Shown here piece by piece: positions 26,101 through 37,284 of a DNA stretch of 64,000 nucleotides. Numbering within the stretch: position 1 is the stretch's first letter; every line of letters starts with the position of its first letter. The stretch comes from Atrina japonica (taxonomy: Eukaryota > Mollusca > Bivalvia > Pterioida > Pinnidae). The position numbers and the translations under genes were made by a program. Under the pieces are notes generated by a model. The model had not been told where the DNA came from, did no database searches, and was given only the letters and a program-made list of their open reading frames with translations. The DNA is taken from positions 1 to 64,000 of the forward strand of contig BROG01000464.1 of NCBI GenBank assembly GCA_030159075.1, given 5' to 3'.

Positions 26101-29100
26101 TAAAATAAACAAATATCATAATTAGAAATGCACACATACTTAACACACAGTTCATGAAAAGTTATTTCAAAGTAGTTTTAAAGTAAATGATTGCTATAAT
26201 TAAACAAGAGTTATCAGAAGACAACAAAGCTTGCTGGAAATGGGTGTAAATTTTCAAAATAGGTACATGTATTTGATCCACAGCTGACAGGTTTTAAGGT
26301 CAAGGTACAGTTAAAATTTTGATTCCATCTGTTAGATTAAAGCTTCTGAAAAGTAGGTCAAAGCCAAAGTTCAAGGTCACAAGGTCAAAAGTCAAGGGAC
26401 CAAATGGAAACTCTGATCATAAGAAATCTACATGTGAAATATCAAAGCCCTATCCCTCGTGGTTTAAAAGATATAGCCAAGGTTAATTTTGAAAAGTAGG
26501 TCAAAGTCCAATGTCACAGTCACTAGGTCAAAAGTCAAGGCACAAAATGAAAGCTCTGGTCACAAGGAATTTATATATGAAAATGAAAGCCCTGTCCCTT
26601 GCGTTTAAAAAGATATAGGCCAGGTTAAAGTTTTGTCTATGGATGCAGACAATAACAATGGCATCGCCGCCAGAGTATGGTATTACTTCTCTGGATTTTG
26701 TTTATTTTTCATCTGTTCTCATAAACATGACACAATTTTCTACATTCAAGTTTTGTTTATTTCTATGTTGTTTTATGCCACACTCAACAATTTTTCAGTT
26801 ACATGGTGATCACCAGATTTTAATGATGGAGGAGAGAAAGGGGTTACACTCTCCACTAGCTCTCTGCAAGCAAACTGGCAAAATTCCTCACGAAGTCAGC
26901 TAAGGTTCCAGCCCGCCTCAAACCTGCCCCGCCTAGAGGTGAGAGACTTCATGGCTTAGAGCATAATGTTCTAACCATTTTAAAAAACATGGAGGGCCCT
27001 CTTTAATTGAGTCTCAATGACAACAAAATACAGAGACTTACTGTTTCACAGTTTAAACATCTTGTCTCATTGGTAAATGTCCCTTGAAATAAGTCCTCCA
27101 CCCAGGTGGGTTCTGGCTTGGACTGTATGTCTGTTGGACCATTCTTGGGTTTGTTACCCTGTTTTTCTGCTATAAATAGAAAATGATAAAAAAGATTTAT
27201 TTACATGAATGACAATGAAATCTACAATAAAAAAAGTCATTATCCATGGAAATACAGTCAAACTTGCTTTAGCGACCACCCGTGTATAAAGACCACCTGG
27301 TCACAAAGACCATTTTCTGCTGTTCCCAATAGTACCAATTGTGTACAAATCAACCTCTATATAAAGATGACCTCCTATAAAGACCGGTTTTCTTGAGTCC
27401 CCAAGGAGGTCGTTATATACAAGTTACACTGTACACATGAAGAACAACCTGCTGACACGACTTACAAATGAACTTTGCCAATACTATTTTTTCATGAATA
27501 AGTATGTGCATGTATTGAAATAATCATAATGTTACGTTAACTTTTCAATGTTTATATGGTATTTTACGGTCCAATTTAGAGCAAATTTATCATGCATATG
27601 TACTGTTATTATCATGTACATGTACCTGCGTCACAAACAGCTCAGGTATATGATTGTTATTATAATCTAATTGTATGTAGATCTGTTATGAAAATTAATA
27701 CACTTTCACTGTTTTCAGTGTTATTTTTTTGACTCAAAGTCCGATTCATTCTCAAAATAATTATCACTCCAATTTTTTTCACTCTGACTTAATCAGACTT
27801 TCATAATTAATAACGACCATGTTTGTTCCCACATAGGATTGACGTTATATCAAATTTGCCACTGTAAAGAAATTAATGTGGTGAGCATTTTATAGTTAGC
27901 TCCCTTGAGTATCATTTACGCATATAATTACATGTAAATAAATAAAACAGAGTCATAACTGTTCTTAGTACAAACTATTTTCACCCTTTTAACTGTCATA
28001 TTTATTCAAGATAATCTTGTAAACATCGATGCACAATTATTTTTTTGGTCGCATATAGTAAATCGGTGATGTCGTAAAATGTATGGATACAAAATGCCTG
28101 AATGTAACTGATTCCGAGTTAGATTCTTTATTGCTTAAATAAAAAGCACAGAGATTGCTGATACAATATAATTAAAAATAACTTTCATAAATAAAATCTT
28201 ACTAAAATGTCTATGGCTATCGCAAAAATTGAAGTAATTTAATGATACGCCATTGTAAACACATCGGCACAGACATGTAGCCTAACGGAACTTGTCAACT
28301 ATGTGTATTTATTTTAATTATCTTTATTTCCATTTGTACACAGCTCGTATTTTAATGTCAGTTCAGTCCTAATGAAACCTGTTTTCTAAACATTAGGCCT
28401 ACTGCAGTAATGGTAAGGCAAATCATTGACGCCTATTGTACCACCTATCAGTGTAGATCAGCGAACAATTGACGGTATAATTGTTTTATTGACACAATTA
28501 TTTTTACCTGTGATATCAACCGTGAAGAAAATCAAGACTGATAACAATAGCCGAATCAGCAGGTGGCTTCTATGTCAGGTTGTTGTAAAGAGTTTACTTA
28601 CACCGAGTTCTGTACATTTGTTCCCGGAATCTAATGTCGGAGTCGGATATTGAATATTCCGTTGTAATGAGTACTTTTTATGTACATGTACATTTGTTAA
28701 CGAGCGATTCTTGTTGGATACAGAATATTCCGTTATAATGAATGTCGTTGTAAAGCGGGTTCACTGTATATAACATCTTTATATATCATTCAATTATTGG
28801 CAGCCAGTGTTCAAAGGGATGAAAACTTTCAGCAGGACTGTCAAAAAACAGTTGGCAGGAGTTCATTAATTTCTGAAAGATAACATCAGGCCACTTACCT
28901 TGTAAAAGTTCTGACACTCGATTCAGTAAATAGTTTAAGAACTCATGAGCATCCTGTTGCATGAAGTTATCAAACAACTCTGTGAAAAAAAAGCAGAAAA
29001 AAAACAATTCAACATACATGAGAATGTAGAATTTTAAATGTCACCAATCTTTTAAATTCACAGAAAAAAAGCCAAATCTTTTCTATGGATGAAAAAGATA

Positions 29101-32100
29101 TATTTCATTGTAATAAATGTTTATAATACACAAACAGGCGTTTATATTTCGGGTAAACTGAGGTACAAATAAAACCGCCAAAACACCCAAATATCATTTG
29201 TGCTGAAACAATACTGTGCCTGAGGTCACATAGTGTGCCTAATCTACAAGTACAATGTCTGCCACTGACAGCTCATATACATGTATATTTCTTTAAATGA
29301 CTGATCTTGAAATTGATTGTTTACTGAACTCTCATGGATAAAATTTTGACAAAATATCCTTAAAACATTTATACCACCACTCTCACAATAATTCCCAAAT
29401 AACTCTTGGACAAATGTCCAGAATTTAGAGAGGGAGCGCTTGTGAATAAACGAAATGCATATGTGTATATACAGGTGACCAGAGATACCTTGAAGTCCAC
29501 GGTACCACCGAAAAACTTCAAGGATTCAAGAGTTCAAGGTTTTGAAAGTTCCAGAAATGGACATTCTGACCGATATAGGTTCTTAATACTACACTAAATA
29601 AGGAATTTTGTTTCCTAATTCGTATGAATTTTGTCATAAACAATCCCCTACCTAATTTTCAAAAATAAAAAATGTGTAAATATGTTATCTTTATCATTAT
29701 GTATCCGATTTGGATAAAAACCGTTGTCGACATAAATGGTATATAATGTTGCAGTAGCATTCACTACTACTTCAGTAATCTACAATACTGCTTGATCTAA
29801 AAATTAAACTACCACTTGACTTGGCTGCGACACTTGTACTCGACATTGTCGTCTACAATGCATCTTTATACAGTTCTTCTGTTTTAATAGCTCTTAATTA
29901 ATTAACAATCCTGTCAATCACTTCTTGATTAGGTCAGGGACTACTTGTCACCCGGTTATCAAAACAACTTTTGTTTAATCTTCCAGGTAAGGATCCCGGT
30001 GTCGTTCTGGCTGGCGGCATTGACTTTTAATGAAATCACCAGTAATTACTTGAACTTTGAGGTTTCAAGAGTGAAATATAAAGGAATATATAAATCGGGA
30101 CTTCGAGGTTTCAAGGACTTCGAGGTTTCAAGAACTTCGAGGTTTCACTGTTCGAGAGATCGAGAGTTAATTTACTTAATTTATAAAGAAAAATAATCAT
30201 GACCTGTACGAAACTTCAAGCTTTCAAGAACTTCTAGGTTTTGATGTTTGAGCCATCGAGAGTCACCTGTATTACATACATGTATATTGTTTTTCTTTTG
30301 GTATTTTTAATTTCTGTTTGGTTTTTATTTTCTACTTTTTACAATTTTTGCTTACAGAGTGGTGACATGTTATTTATATTGTATATTTCTCTTGATCTCC
30401 AATTTAAAGATGGAAAATTTGATGTCATACAATACATAGTGGCATACACATGTGCATATACCCAAGTAAACTTACAGACTAACACTGTTTCATCTTTATT
30501 CATTTCAAATTCTTAAGCTACAAGTATTTCTATAATTTTACAAACCATATTCCTTTCTGAGCCTGGTGATGAATTTCTTTGGTGCAATTGTACCAACTTT
30601 CTTCTTCTGTGTAGCAATATTATAAAATAAATCAGCTAAGCAGGTAAGTAATGTCTCTTTTTTGTTGTTTTTCTGATGCTGTTTGAACTGAAGAATTTTC
30701 TCACGGAAAGGTCGACAGAAATACAACGCTTGTAAAACAGAGTTACTGTAGCAGGTGTTTCCAAACTGTCAAAAAAAAAAAAAGATATTTTAAAACACAT
30801 ACACCGAGACTCTTTTGATATGTGAGCCGGTCTGGCTCAATCGGTAGCGCGCTCGACTCTTGATTGTGAGGTCATGAGTTCGAGTCCAGCCGGCGACGGG
30901 CTGGTTTCCTGTCCTGCGGATGAGACAGTAAAAACCGAGGTCCCGTGTCGCAGTAGGTGTCGGCACGTGAAAGAACCCTCACTGCTCAATGGCCGTAAGT
31001 GCCGAGCATAAGCCAAAATTTGAAGCCCTTCACCAGCATTTGGTGACCTTTCCATATGAGTGAAATATTCTTGAGTGGGATGTTAAACAACAATAAACAA
31101 ACAAACTTTTGATATGTATTGTAAAAGTTTCCTCGGGTGACTTTGATCTTAAACATAGAATAACCGAAGTATACAAACTTAACCTCACACATGGTCAGCT
31201 TATATTACATCCCCCAATTAATTTCATCCAAATTGTAAATTGCAGCACTGAAAAAAGACTACATACATGTATAAGTCCAAAACAGGGTCATTTGAGAAGG
31301 ACTAATCCAGCACCTGATTTACAGCACATGATTTGCATCATAGAATCTTTATGGCATGCAAGTTAACTTACTCATCCCTAAAGACACATTTGGACTGATC
31401 TAAAACATTGATTTACAGAAGAGTTCATTGTTTTTCAGGGGTGTATGAGTTAAGTAGATCATGTATGAACAGTAGAATCAAGACCTCAACCAATTTTCTT
31501 TACTGGATGTTGGATGCCTCTACTTTGTTGAGGTCAGCTTAAAACGTGAGTTGTGATGCTCTTGCAAAGTGAGTCTAGAAATGTTCTTCTTTAAAGGATC
31601 GTTCGACAGATCCAGAGAGATTTTCAGATTTCTGCTTTTCAAGACAAGTTGAAGTAGTCTTTAATGGCATTGGCCTTTAAGAGTGTTACCATTTTCAGCT
31701 TTAACTTGATGCAGCTGTGTTATGGCAAAGGGACCTCAGATGAAAACTATGGTGTTTATATATAATTAAACTAGTCATACTGATCTTTTCAGACATTTTT
31801 TTTTATCAGCCAGCATTAACGAGAAATAAGAATATACACAGGTAACCCCCTCCACACCTTTAAAAAGTTTAAAATACTCTTTGTTTAAAAGATACATGTA
31901 CCTGTACCTGTCTAAACTGAAGAAGCCAATAATGATAGAAAGAGCTGACTTTAAGTTAACAATAAAATATAATTCAAATATACTGTAAAATCATACATTT
32001 TTGTTGAGAATTTTATTTTGTGAAGTTTTGTGGGTAACTAACGAAAAAGAATGAAAATGAATTCATGACATGTTTAACTTAAATGATATAGACAAGAGGA

Positions 32101-35100
32101 TATCTTAAATTCAACAAAAATTAATCATTGTCACTGAATTTGTTTTTTAAGACAAAACCACAAAAACTCACGAAATAAATGATTTTACAGTACCCGGTAT
32201 ATCACTCCTGGCATTGCAGTGCACCTATCAACAACAATTTTGTCTTTTTTCTTGACAACCATCTAAGGAGATGTTTGAATTGTAATGTGGTACATATGTA
32301 CAAACGTACAATACAGTTACATGTATGTACATATCGGTACATCTTAGAAACAGCTAATTTATGGTCAGAAAATGTTAACAAGAAAAATAAATAAAAAAGT
32401 AAGAATTGTTTGCCAAAAATGAAAATTGTTTTGTTTTATGTCAATCTAATTAAAACTGATTCCTTACCACTCCTGTTTTCTGATACGTTGCATATGGGAT
32501 CTAACGCTATTTCACAAGTGGATGACCTCTCATAGGCGAGTAATGTCCGACCAATGAAAATGTAACTTACAAAATTTTGAAAGTTTTTCAAATGGCAAAG
32601 AGATGTAATATATTTTATAAAGAAGAACCCATCAGTCTGCAAATTCCTTTAGAATATCTTGATTGATTCAAACTTACATGTATCCATGGTTATAAAAAGA
32701 ACTCTCTACTTCCAGACTTTGTGTACTCAAGTCACATTTTCATTGGTCAAAAATACATTGTAAAACACATACGAGGTAATCTGCACATGACTCCATAGCA
32801 GATAATGTTAGATCCTACATGCGACATATCCGAAAACGGGAGTAATTACAGATTGGTTTTAAATTAGATTGGCTTTATGTTACCAAACTCAGTAACCATG
32901 GTAACTCACCCATCTTAAAAGCTTAGTAACTCTGATCAATAAATTTGTTTAAGAAGTTTTGCAAACGAAGTATTTTTTTTTTCTTCTGAAAATTCTGGAA
33001 TTTTTTCTAATTTTCATACCAAAATGAAAACAAAATTTGGTCCAATACCTACCAAACAACCTACATGCCATACATCAAACAAATTACGTTTCTTTATTTT
33101 GGATCTGAACACAATCTAAATACAATGTACTTACATTTACTAGCCCAAAGTAGTGTTCATTTGCAGGTAGTTGCTCAGATCCTATTTCCTTTTCTAGCTG
33201 TGATGCATTGTTACCCTGTAACACACAAAGAGCAATATTATCATCATATCTGTAGATATCAATGTTCATGTCAGTTGCATGCACATTTTCAGGGGTTCAA
33301 AATTCTTTTTTTAGATAATCAAGTCCAGGACTTGGAAAGTAAATTTCTGGCAAGTCCAATTGAGAAATTTCAAAGTCTATGCTGAATTTTGTTAATAAGT
33401 AATAGAGTAAAATTAAATGAATGCAGTCCCTTGGACTTTGGGTATTTCTAAATGCCAAGTCCTAACCTGAATTAAGCAAGTCCCGGACTTCGAATATGGG
33501 GAATTTTGAATCCCTGCATTTTGTAGGTTCTAAGATTTAATATCTGCATTGATTCAAAATGCCATTAATTGTGTATTACACAACCAAAACAAGTTAATTT
33601 TTTTCTACATTTTGTATGTACATGTATCACTATCAGTATGCCCTACATGTATTCCTACATGCATACTATATTCAAAGAGTTCACTTAGTTTCTAAGTTAG
33701 AGGTAAATCTGTAAAGAAAATGGAATTGTATACTGCCAATACTAATAGGCAGTCTTGAAACATCGTTAATTTTTCTAACTTGCCCATGGACTAGCCGTCC
33801 ATATTTTTCAACTTGCTCCAGGTGTCGGGCAAGTGGATTTGTCCTGCCATGAGATGTGTTTCTAGCCAAAAAAGAGTTAAATAGGCACTGCGGCATTAGC
33901 TGTGTTTACCAAAACAAATTATTTCAATTTTTTCTACTTTTCCTACTTGTACCTGATGTACAATTAATAACAAATAAGACCTACACACAAACATAAAAAA
34001 TCGGATTGTGAAAATAAGGCCAGGACCAGTATGGTATTCAATATTCATATATAAATAGTAAGATTGAGTTAATCAATTGCAAGTGAATAATTACCAAACT
34101 GGGTTTCTCAATCAATTTTCACAAAATATATAGGGATTTAAGAATTTTCTATGTCAATAATTCAAAAGCGATAATTTTGTGTCTGTTTTTTTATATAGTG
34201 ATGAACAGGTGATAATGATTTGTGCCGCCTACATGGAATGGTCAGGGCTGAGCCCGCTCTACATGAAGGATTTTTTTCACTTGTCTAATCCGACTAATCA
34301 GACAAGTAATGTCAAAAAGTATCTTGTCCGGATCACAAATCCACTTGTCCGTAATTTACAAAGAAAAAATTCATAGGATTACAAAAAAAAAAATAATCTA
34401 AAAGTTAAAAAATAATCATAAAAAAAAAACATATGGTAAGAGAAATTCATAATACAATAAAAAATAAAAGCAACAACAACGATAGGGATGTTACCAAAGA
34501 AAACAAAACAATATCTGTACTCACACACTACAACAATGTCTATTATTTGCCACTTTTCAAATTAGATCTAAACTGTTAATGTTATAATAAACAAACCTTT
34601 ATCGTTGAAAGCGTGATCTTGGGTGATTGATTGATTGCAGAATGTTTTTAAACTGCTCTCAATTTCAACTTGTCTTTCTTTATTTCTTTGCAATGCAGTT
34701 TTCTGTATTATTTTGTTTATAATTTGTTTTCATTAGTCATAAACCAATAAGTTGTCAAACCCATGTTTATGGTATCAGGTAATATCTGTAATCAATTCAG
34801 GGTCACTGCAGTCTCAAAAGCTATTAATTTCTCATAGGTGACAAAGGTTTAAGTGATTATTTTTCGGAAGACCACATGACTCTACATTCGCACCTACTTT
34901 ATTATGATTATTTTGATTGAAATCAATGTCTATCTATGTTTATGCATAGGAAGATAAAACTACTACAATATTTATGTGAGTAATTCAAGCTTAAATGGAT
35001 ACACAACAATTTAGTTGAGGTCAGAAATAACAAATTATAAATATTGCTTGTTATTTTAACTTGTCCACTCGGACAAATGCTTAGGAAGATTTACTTGTCT

Positions 35101-36344
35101 GAGCTAATTTTCACATGGATACAAACAAGCGTTAATGTCGAGCCCTGTGACCACCTGTCAACAGAGCTCCAGATAAGGGGAGTAAGAGGGTATTCACCCT
35201 TTAAAAAATTGAAAATCAGCTTTGGAATATAGGGGGTGAAATTACTCATTGGAAATTGAAGTTACAAATTGTATTAGTGACAATTTATATATAATAGATC
35301 TATATACTTTTGTAAAACACCCTTTAAACATTTAAAAATACCCTTTCAGAATTTTGATTTACCCATTAAATTTTATTTCTGGGAGTGAAATACCCTTTAC
35401 TTGAAAATCTTATCTGGAGCTCTGTGTCAATAAACGTGTGAGCAACTATCAAACTATAAATTTGTCAATTCCATTTGTTAGGGTTATGAATATGTCTAGT
35501 GGGACTATAGCTGGGGTTTACAACTTTAAAATGTCACAGAGAAATCTTGTGTGTCAAATATGCATACCTTTGGGTCACTGGGAGCCCTGTATACATTATT
35601 CAATCAACATATGACTATAAATTAGTTGTGACACATTATTGGGTGCCCACCCAACCACCCTTTCGACTGTTCCCTGCTATATTTCTACCCCCACTACTAC
35701 CCATGAACACATGACCCTCGGCAGGCATCAATGTAAAAGCTCATGCTCAGACAGATTTAATTGTTACATTTTTATACTGAACTTAAAATCATTCAAGGAG
35801 ATCATAAAATCAATATATATCATCTTAAAATACCCTACATTTCAGCACCTCAGACTTCCATTTCGACATTTTTATACTACATTTCGACATTTTATGTACA
35901 TTTCTGCACATTTTGAGGTTTACCATTACCGACTGAAATTTCCTAAAAATAGCCATGATCTTATGATGTGAATGTTTGACTCATTAGGCGGATTAGCTTT
36001 ACATCCCCATTTTATTATAGATTCAGTTCATTCAAATTAAATTAGTTTCCTTTGCACCAGAAATGGTGTACTAATTTTCTTAAGCTTAGGAAAAAATTAA
36101 AGTATGATCATTAATTCATTTTTTTCATCGAAAATCGGTTGTTTTCTTTGAAAAAATGAAATATACAAACAGATTGCAGGAGTTGCAAGCCAGTCCATCA
36201 TTCCTTAGTAGTACGATTGGGAAATATTATTTAATTTCTAGGTGAGAGACGTTGCATTTATCTTAGAAATATAATGTTGTTTCTGATCAAATAAAAACTT
36301 AAATATATTCATATTAAACCACTGTCGTAAATTTTACTTACCAT
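17078..36344 (-). CDS. USP12/46: Ubiquitin carboxyl-terminal hydrolase, USP12/USP46 family, nine coding exons, complete
   Basis: A cysteine protease that removes ubiquitin from substrates; the family is known to be activated by the WD-repeat proteins WDR48/UAF1 and WDR20 (established knowledge). Exons on the minus strand: 36344-36342, 33215-33135, 30765-30546, 28979-28899, 27169-27042, 26090-25930, 22555-22423, 21471-21328, 17179-17078. They total 1053 nt, keep phase throughout and give 350 aa plus stop, slightly shorter than vertebrate USP46 (about 366). Seen: Cys box GNTCYSNS with catalytic Cys33, [12 protein letters not shown], zinc-binding pairs C166/C169 and C213/C216, [13 protein letters not shown], His box NRGHY with His297, FDDDIV (Asp312-314), and the end [10 protein letters not shown]. 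The vertebrate N-terminal extension before MG is absent; the frame upstream of the ATG is open for at least 60 nt but shows no in-frame ATG. The exon 3 donor is the weak GTTTGT. Introns carry many MITEs and satellites. Identity very secure; USP12 versus USP46 cannot be separated because invertebrates usually have one gene for both. Confidence 0.95.
17491..17788. mobile_element. MITE, imperfect TIRs (TACTGTA...)
   Basis: Left tactgtatgagtattaaaat and right (reverse) tactgtacgtgtacttattt, both followed by tagcg. In the last USP intron. Confidence 0.65.
18129..19091. repeat. 54-bp satellite, ~18 units
   Basis: Unit with tgttcctttgtcaaacactt, gagtcagacctgatacttga and acacaagtagtag. 54 nt is a multiple of 3, so the minus strand stays open as an 18-residue repeat ([18 protein letters not shown]). 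Intronic in USP12/46; no start context or family, so not called a gene. Confidence 0.93.
19092..19856. mobile_element. TTAA-flanked (piggyBac-type) non-autonomous element inserted in the satellite
   Basis: TTAA on both sides (19092-19095, 19853-19856). TIRs AGTGATATGAGCTG and CAGCTTATATCGCT match at 12 of 14. Outside, satellite sequence resumes in register (gatacttTAA / TTAAcacaa). A longer relative is at 50540-51567. No transposase coding seen. Confidence 0.85.
19857..19940. repeat. Satellite remnant beyond the TTAA element
   Basis: Continues the 54-bp unit (cacaaatagtagatgttcct) for about one and a half diverged copies. Confidence 0.85.
20608..20818. mobile_element. MITE with 14-bp TIR TACTGTATACAGGG
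   Basis: TACTGTATACAGGG (20608-20621) and CCCTGTATACAGTA (20805-20818) are exact inverse complements. 211 bp, interior without coding potential. Confidence 0.88.
21328..21471 (-). CDS. USP12/46: USP12/46 exon 8, catalytic histidine
   Basis: 144 nt, 48 codons: [31 protein letters not shown] and DIVD. His297 of GHY is the catalytic base; the Asp run after WLLF is the third catalytic region. Confidence 0.96.
21589..21714 (-). repeat. 'tacagtaaaacctg' dispersed repeat, reversed copy
   Basis: On the minus strand it has gtaagacctgctttagcgac and accacctggtcacaaagacc, like the copies at 23044 and 27251. Confidence 0.7.
21905..22372. repeat. Dispersed repeat rich in 'ttcaagcacttttc'
   Basis: Two tandem copies of tttttcaagcacttttccac at 21935-22010, with related phrases again at 22262-22365 next to USP exon 7. 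Confidence 0.6.
22423..22555 (-). CDS. USP12/46: USP12/46 exon 7
   Basis: 133 nt coding [20 protein letters not shown], then [17 protein letters not shown]. Acceptor tcag, donor GTAAGT. Confidence 0.96.
23044..23230 (+). repeat. 'tacagtaaaacctg' dispersed repeat copy
   Basis: tacagtaaaacctgctttag ... agaccacctggtcacaaaga ... caacctctatataaagacca. Two sister copies in the window. Confidence 0.75.
23270..23512 (-). mobile_element. tRNA-derived SINE, family 3
   Basis: Minus strand: caggtggtaagagcatcaca (A-box region) and tgggttcgagccccac (B box), body tagctgattttgtgaggaaa. Confidence 0.78.
23577..23860. repeat. 15-bp minisatellite gatatcaaattgtta, ~19 units
   Basis: Near-perfect units with variant gatatcaaacggtta. 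Each holds GATATC. Confidence 0.95.
23930..25026. mobile_element. DNA element with 14-bp TIR CAGGGATCTCCATG
   Basis: CAGGGATCTCCATG (23930-23943) and CATGGAGATCCCTG (25013-25026) are exact inverse complements, separated by 1.07 kb of AT-rich DNA. AATATC or ATATC flanks both ends. Near the right end are three 'atttaacaatggcgca'-like repeats. No transposase seen. Confidence 0.8.
25075..25815. repeat. Diverged minisatellite 'tcttagatatcattgtaaga'
   Basis: About 15 units of irregular length, each with agatatca, ttgtaagaca and ggttc. Shares the agatatcaa(a/g)ttgt core with the 15-bp array 1.2 kb away. Confidence 0.85.
25930..26090 (-). CDS. USP12/46: USP12/46 exon 6, second zinc-binding CxxC
   Basis: 161 nt. 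[20 protein letters not shown] is almost invariant in the family; [15 protein letters not shown] carries C213/C216. Donor AG|GTCAGT splits an Arg codon completed by exon 7. Confidence 0.96.
26288..26640 (+). repeat. Dispersed 'aggtcaaag' repeat, two internal copies
   Basis: gaaaagtaggtcaaag occurs at about 26349 and 26488, each followed by ggtcaaaagtcaaggcac-like and aaatgaaagctctggtcaca-like sequence. Confidence 0.65.
26757..26985 (-). mobile_element. tRNA-derived SINE, family 3, second copy
   Basis: Matches 23270-23512: aacaatttttcagttacatg, ttaatgatggaggagag, cctcacgaagtcagctaagg, gagagacttcatggcttaga. The B-box end is diverged. Confidence 0.72.
27042..27169 (-). CDS. USP12/46: USP12/46 exon 5, first zinc-binding CxxC
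   Basis: 128 nt. A low-conservation linker ([10 protein letters not shown]...) is followed by [21 protein letters not shown]166 and C169 are the first zinc ligands. The linker is shorter than in vertebrates, which accounts for most of the length difference. Confidence 0.95.
27251..27435 (+). repeat. 'tacagtcaaacttg' dispersed repeat copy
   Basis: Third copy of the 23044 family, with agaccacctggtcacaaaga kept exactly. Confidence 0.75.
27436..28619. other. USP intron 4, AT-rich
   Basis: No repeat family or gene recognised with confidence. Confidence 0.4.
28620..28770. repeat. End of a 'cagtgaacccgctttacaac' element
   Basis: Contains two copies of gaatattccgtt(a/g)taatgaat-like sequence and ends ttgtaaagcgggttcactgt, a MITE-like terminus. 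No matching left end was found. Confidence 0.45.
28899..28979 (-). CDS. USP12/46: USP12/46 exon 4, QQDAHEF box
   Basis: 81 nt coding [20 protein letters not shown] and the following VSELLQ. Acceptor tttcacag, donor GTAAGT, split codon G|CA to exon 5. Confidence 0.95.
29470..30271. mobile_element. MITE-like element with TACAGGTGAC ends
   Basis: TACAGGTGAC (29470-29479) and GTCACCTGTA (30262-30271) are inverse complements. The inside has repeated 'cttcgaggtttcaag' phrases near the right end and 'cttcaaggattcaag' near the left. In USP intron 3. Confidence 0.75.
30546..30765 (-). CDS. USP12/46: USP12/46 exon 3, catalytic cysteine
   Basis: 220 nt coding [20 protein letters not shown], then [18 protein letters not shown] and [11 protein letters not shown]. 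Catalytic Cys33 is the TGC at 30753-30751. The donor is GTTTGT; the split codon G|AG joins to give KEYELFDNF, in line with the family's KENDLFDNY. Confidence 0.95.
30813..31118 (+). mobile_element. tRNA-derived SINE, family 1, with target-site duplication
   Basis: Head gagccggtctggctcaatcg with B box GAGTTCGAGTCC; body as at 8750. TTTTGATATGT repeats at 30813-30823 and 31108-31118. In USP intron 2. Confidence 0.93.
31981..32192. mobile_element. MITE with TACTGTAAAATCAT ends
   Basis: TACTGTAAAATCAT at 31981 and ATGATTTTACAGTA ending at 32192 (14 bp, inverse complements); 212 bp. Confidence 0.85.
33135..33215 (-). CDS. USP12/46: USP12/46 exon 2
   Basis: 81 nt, residues 2-28, ending NEHYFGLVN. 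Acceptor gttacag, donor GTAAGT, both phase 0. Matches the family's N-terminal [18 protein letters not shown] block. Confidence 0.93.
33290..33516. mobile_element. MITE with CAGGGRTTCAAAATTC ends
   Basis: CAGGGGTTCAAAATTC (33290-33305) and GAATTTTGAATCCCTG (33501-33516), one mismatch in 16. Lies just upstream of USP exon 2, on its 5' side. Confidence 0.83.
34243..35147. mobile_element. Element with CAGGGCT ends
   Basis: CAGGGCT at 34243 and AGCCCTG at 35141-35147, with 'acttgtctaatccg/acttgtccgga' phrases on the left and 'acttgtccactcggacaaat' on the right. A related terminus 'cagggctcaacattaact' stands alone at 47804. Confidence 0.6.
35163..35423. mobile_element. MITE with perfect 15-bp TIR AGAGCTCCAGATAAG
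   Basis: AGAGCTCCAGATAAG (35163-35177) and CTTATCTGGAGCTCT (35409-35423) are exact inverse complements; 261 bp. TGTCAA flanks both sides. Confidence 0.88.
36342..36344 (-). CDS. USP12/46: USP12/46 exon 1 (start codon only)
   Basis: The sequence reads ccgaaATG followed directly by GTAAGT, so only the initiator Met is coded here. The next exon opens with GGT, giving MGNNAS, which matches the internal MGTNAS/MGANAS of vertebrate USP46/USP12. A polypyrimidine-AG lies just upstream, so the ATG could also be in a tiny internal exon with the true 5' exon further out. Confidence 0.7.
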
Positions 36345-36440
36345 TTCGGCTGAAAAAAACAAATGTAAATAAGACCGAGAAATTTCATCTCTCAACTTCC
36401 GCCATTTTTGTTTTATTTGAGGTTTGTAAGATTCAAAACC
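36345..36440 (-). promoter_or_regulatory. Candidate USP12/46 core promoter / 5' UTR
   Basis: On the minus strand, 60-80 bases upstream of the ATG, the sequence reads AAAAATGGCGGAAGTTG. This joins a YY1-type ATGGCGG to an ETS-type CGGAAG, a combination common at TATA-less housekeeping starts. A six-codon upstream ORF starts at this ATGG. Inference from motif and position only. Confidence 0.35.
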
Positions 36441-36560
36441 AACACGTTAATATTTTTCCGGAATATAGTCCTACGCCTCAGCAGTAAGAAACGAGAATCC
36501 ATTTATTATAATTTAAATTCAGTTAAATATATCACTGATTCTATTACATTGATTTAATAG

Positions 36561-37206
36561 GGTCAGGCGACTATATCAAAACACACCAAAAATAAATGTT
36601 GTAGATAAATTTCGGTAAGGCGATTTACCGAAACAGACTTGAATTACCGAAACAGACATAAACAAGACCCAAACACACGTAAATTAGTAGACCTAGATAC
36701 AAATGTCGTAATATATGTTGTAATGTGAATATTTTAAAAATGTAATGTGTAACCTGCTTTACGAGTATTTATGGATTAATTCCGAATAAATTTCCAAAAC
36801 AAGAGTCAAGACCGAAACACACAACAGTTACCGAAACAGACAGAAACAATACTGAAACACACCACAAAAGCACAATTGATGACCATAGCAAGATACAAAA
36901 TATTTAGATAATTATTTAAAATGTATTTTGTAACATGACTTATGTAGTATTATTGATTAAATTTAAGAAATAAATCCCTGAAACAAGACCGAAACACACT
37001 ACTGAGTACAATTGCCAAAACAGGTCTTGTTTCGGCAGTTGTATCTAGTCTGTTTGGGAATTTTTTTAAGAACTAAGCCATAATTATAATTAAATTATGT
37101 TACAAAATACATTTTAAATATATATATACTACAACATTTGTATTTTGCTCCAGTAATTGTGGTGTGTTTCGGTAATTGTAGTCTGTTTCGGTAAATCGTC
37201 CAACCC
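36561..37206. mobile_element. Foldback element with 'gatttaccgaaacagac' arms
   Basis: Left ggcgatttaccgaaacagac (near 36617) with outer agggtcaggcgac; right gtctgtttcggtaaatcgtc then caaccct. Several more 'ccgaaacagac/ccgaaacacac' phrases lie inside. It sits just upstream of the USP promoter. Confidence 0.7.
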
Positions 37207-37284
37207 TATAAATTTTACCAAAAAAGGTAACTTAAGAATTTCAGCCTAGGGGGCTTTAAACTATGAAATATCCCACCTATACTG

